Shown here in pieces: positions 61,833-64,000 of a DNA stretch of 64,000 nt. The stretch's first letter is position 1; each line of letters begins with the position of its first letter. Source of the stretch: JAJDYQ01 sp965214035 (GTDB lineage Bacteria > Pseudomonadota > Gammaproteobacteria > JAJDYQ01); assembly GCA_965214035.1 (NCBI GenBank), contig OZ243932.1:1364001-1428000 (forward strand). The letters are read 5' to 3'. Made by a program: the position numbers and the translations under genes. Below the pieces are notes generated by a model. The model searched no databases. It was not told where the DNA came from and saw only the letters and a list, made by a program, of their open reading frames with translations.

Positions 61833-63997
61833 GGTTGATTGGCCTGCAGTTCCGGGCGGGCCTTCTGGCGCCGTCGATAGCTGACAAAAGCAGGCAGGGT
61901 AATCACGACCAGAACCATCAGACCAGCCCAGACCGGCCAGATGATCGGCTGATTCCATTCTGATCTTTTTCTGGAACGCAGTTGCGGGTCTATACGCTTG
62001 TATTTAAGGGTATTATTAGCCATCAGATTCGGACTGGAATTAAAGTACCAGTCATGGTAAAGCGCAAAGCTTTTCGGGTTGATACCCCATAGCCATGGCG
62101 CATCCTCACGCAGGATATCGACCATGCGATGGATAATCGTCAAGCGCTCGTCACTGTTATCCATGTTTTTCATTTGCTCAAACAGTTCATTAAATTCCTG
62201 ATTATTATAATTACTGGCATTACCACCATGATGCTGTGCCTTGGCATTCGGGCCATACAGCAGAAACAGAAAATTCTCCGGGTCCGGATAATCGGCATTC
62301 CAGCCCCACGAATACATCTGTGCAGTACCGTTGAGCATCTTGTCCTGAAAACGATTGTAATCCGTGGGACGCACAATCAACTCAATCCCCAGTCTGGAAA
62401 ACTGTTTACGCCACCAGTTCATTTGTGCCTTGCTGTCCGGCCCCCTTGCAACAGTGTCGTAATACAGCTTCAGCACCTCCCCCGAATCCGCATCACGCCC
62501 ATCGGGATAACCGGCTTTTACCAGCAAAGCTCTGGCCTCTGACAGCGAGCGACGCTGCGGCTTACCATTCTTCCAGATATGGGTAACCGGATTAAGCCCG
62601 GCCTTTCCCTGCTGATGACCATACAATCCCGGCGGCAATGGCCCCTGTGCAGCAATCCCGCGACCATTGAGAAAAATGGAAATGTATTCCTCATAATCAA
62701 CGGCGATAGCAATAGCCTGACGCAGATACCTTCCCCGCTCACCTGCTGGATGACCGACCACCCTGTCCAGCATATTGAAACCAAAATAAAAAGTGGAAGT
62801 CGCCACAGCCGTGGACAACCTGATGCCCTTTTCCTGCATTTCGTCACTCAACACCAGATCACCGGAACCGCCAACCCTGATCGCCTGATCAAAGGTATCA
62901 GAAGAAATACCGGACACATCATAATATCCCTGCAAAAATTTATTCCAGCGCGGAATAGACTCCTTTTCGAGACTTCTGATCACCGTATCAATAAAAGGCA
63001 TTGTCTCGCCTGCATCATCCAGCAAACCTGCCTCAGCATCTCCCGGCATACCTTCTGTCGGATAAGTCTCGCCATGAAAATTCGGATTGCGTGACAACAC
63101 CATACGCAGGTTTGGATTATTCTCGGTCAGCATATAAGGGCCGGTACCAATGGGATACCAGTGCAAAGTCAGATTTTTCTCCTTCATGCCCGGCCGGGAG
63201 TGGAAAAGATCGGCCTCCCAGGGCATCGGTGCAAAAAAAGTCAGGGTCAGCCAGTATTTGAACTGCGGGTATTTACCTTTAATGCGGACCCGGTAGCTGT
63301 ATCTACCGGTCACCTCGACACCGGCCAGTGGATACTTTCGCAGATCAAGCCATGGTGCCTCCCCGACCTGTTCATCATAAGCTGCCCGCAGAGAATCGGC
63401 ATACTCATCCAGACCATCAATATATCCGTCCATGACACTCAATATCGGAGAATGAATCAATGGATGCGCCAGACGCTTGATCTGATAGGCATAATCCGCG
63501 GCGACCAGTTCACGAGTACCCGTTTGCCTGAAATCCGATAATGTATGGATTTCCTTGAGATCGTCGGCAGAAATACCGTGATAAAGATAATGACCATCCT
63601 GCCCTTTTGCCAGCGCCGGGTGCGGCTGATACATAATCCCCGGCCGGATATCGATATCATAGACACTCCAGGCAATACGGGTCACCGGTGCATCATCCGG
63701 TAAATGTCGCTGATCTTCATCGAGATAATAGGGGACCGGCACTCGGGCAGCGGTCAGAGTAGTCAATTCGTAGGGTCTCTTCAGATAATGATACTGCAGG
63801 GGCGGTTCATAGACATTACCAATAATGGCAAATTCATCAGAACTGTAGGAACGTGCCGGATCAAGATGCTTGGGGCGATCCTCGAAGTCGCTGTAAAGGA
63901 TATTTTCAGGGTCATCCTGGCTCGGATAAGGATTATTCCAGGGATGGGCACCGGCCAACCCGCCGAACAGCACCATCACTGCAATTCCAATAGACAT
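61829..63997 (-). CDS. yejA: Peptide-binding protein (SBP family 5, YejA-like) with C-terminal membrane anchor
   Basis: 722 residues if the ATG at 63997 is the start; the window ends 3 bases later, so a few more codons may exist. Signal peptide GIAVMVLFGGLAGAHPW. Family-5 blocks: HLDPARSYSSDEFAIIGNVY EPPLQ, GTGPYMLTENNPNL, FYFGFNML, RQAIAIAVDYEEYISIFLNG, and YSWGWNADYPDPENFLFLLY. Near the C-terminus a membrane helix (IIWPVWAGLMVLVVITLPAF) and basic tail SYRRRQK would tether it to the inner membrane, unusual for a Gram-negative binding protein. It delivers peptides to YejBE/F. Confidence 0.9.
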   Translation of the reverse strand: MSIGIAVMVLFGGLAGAHPWNNPYPSQDDPENILYSDFEDRPKHLDPARSYSSDEFAIIGNVYEPPLQYHYLKRPYELTTLTAARVPVPYYLDEDQRHLPDDAPVTRIAWSVYDIDIRPGIMYQPHPALAKGQDGHYLYHGISADDLKEIHTLSDFRQTGTRELVAADYAYQIKRLAHPLIHSPILSVMDGYIDGLDEYADSLRAAYDEQVGEAPWLDLRKYPLAGVEVTGRYSYRVRIKGKYPQFKYWLTLTFFAPMPWEADLFHSRPGMKEKNLTLHWYPIGTGPYMLTENNPNLRMVLSRNPNFHGETYPTEGMPGDAEAGLLDDAGETMPFIDTVIRSLEKESIPRWNKFLQGYYDVSGISSDTFDQAIRVGGSGDLVLSDEMQEKGIRLSTAVATSTFYFGFNMLDRVVGHPAGERGRYLRQAIAIAVDYEEYISIFLNGRGIAAQGPLPPGLYGHQQGKAGLNPVTHIWKNGKPQRRSLSEARALLVKAGYPDGRDADSGEVLKLYYDTVARGPDSKAQMNWWRKQFSRLGIELIVRPTDYNRFQDKMLNGTAQMYSWGWNADYPDPENFLFLLYGPNAKAQHHGGNASNYNNQEFNELFEQMKNMDNSDERLTIIHRMVDILREDAPWLWGINPKSFALYHDWYFNSSPNLMANNTLKYKRIDPQLRSRKRSEWNQPIIWPVWAGLMVLVVITLPAFVSYRRRQKARPELQANQP

Positions 63998-64000
63998 TCG

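Overview
The window looks like a chromosomal segment of a gammaproteobacterium, probably a sulfur oxidiser. This rests on the minor-pilin order fimT-pilV-pilW-pilX-pilY1, a canonical SmpB/tmRNA pair with tag ANDDNYALAA, RNase E with the CPRCSGQG zinc link, AceK, the PpsA/PpsR pair, the nnr-tsaE-amidase cluster, QueG, HpnD/HpnE, and a tyrosine-rich secreted protein resembling the sulfur-globule family. No rRNA or marker gene fixes the genus, so this assignment is inference.

Layout. 1-3969 (minus): type IV pilus minor pilins and a PilY1-like tip adhesin that runs off the left edge. 4118-5285: a DUF4124 protein and a retropepsin-like protease. 5377-7555: a decayed type I restriction-modification (R-M) locus (two hsdS tails, a frameshifted dinD, the 3' half of hsdM) between 50-bp repeat arrays. 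7608-8647: smpB, ssrA and a terminator. 8648-16966: an accessory island abutting the tmRNA 3' end, holding a half-length HsdS, DUF2188, a small unknown protein, an intact HsdM, a truncated DinD, three unknown/regulatory genes, an AbiE toxin-antitoxin pair, a broken gene and a dead IS256 element. 17075-28629: core genes (amidohydrolase, hpnDE, an SDR, phoX, ffh, sulfur-globule-like, rne, a phosphatase). 28709-36773: a second type I R-M operon (hsdM, yhcG, hsdS, rhuM-fic, hsdR) whose hsdR has two in-frame stops; behind its hsdM lie a frameshifted DUF2442 gene and a decayed tRNA-Ser-like sequence. 37591-52644: core genes (aceK, ppsA, ppsR, amidase, tsaE, nnr, queG, two lytic transglycosylases), with a lysR gene split by a degenerate TnpB element. 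52663-57280: a small defence and cassette island between two 189-bp direct repeats, holding a fossil EcoRI/RsrI-type R-M pair, an AIM24 fragment, scrambled IS1595 and 5'-nucleotidase pieces, a HicB-like gene and a nuclease cassette with an attC-like site. 57467-63997: a four-gene Yej-type peptide ABC transporter operon.

Theme. Housekeeping genes look intact, while nearly every defence and mobile gene is truncated, frameshifted or interrupted by stops. Remains of three type I systems and one EcoRI-family type II system are present and none is complete. The modules most worth following are (i) the HsdR-less methylation module next to tmRNA, with two small ORFs and two look-alike hairpins, (ii) the EcoRI/RsrI fossil, (iii) the type I operon carrying YhcG and RhuM-Fic, and (iv) the attC-tagged nuclease cassette.

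Everything was read by eye. Family names rest on recognised motifs and remembered family sequences, not on searches. Single-base frameshifts could be assembly errors.
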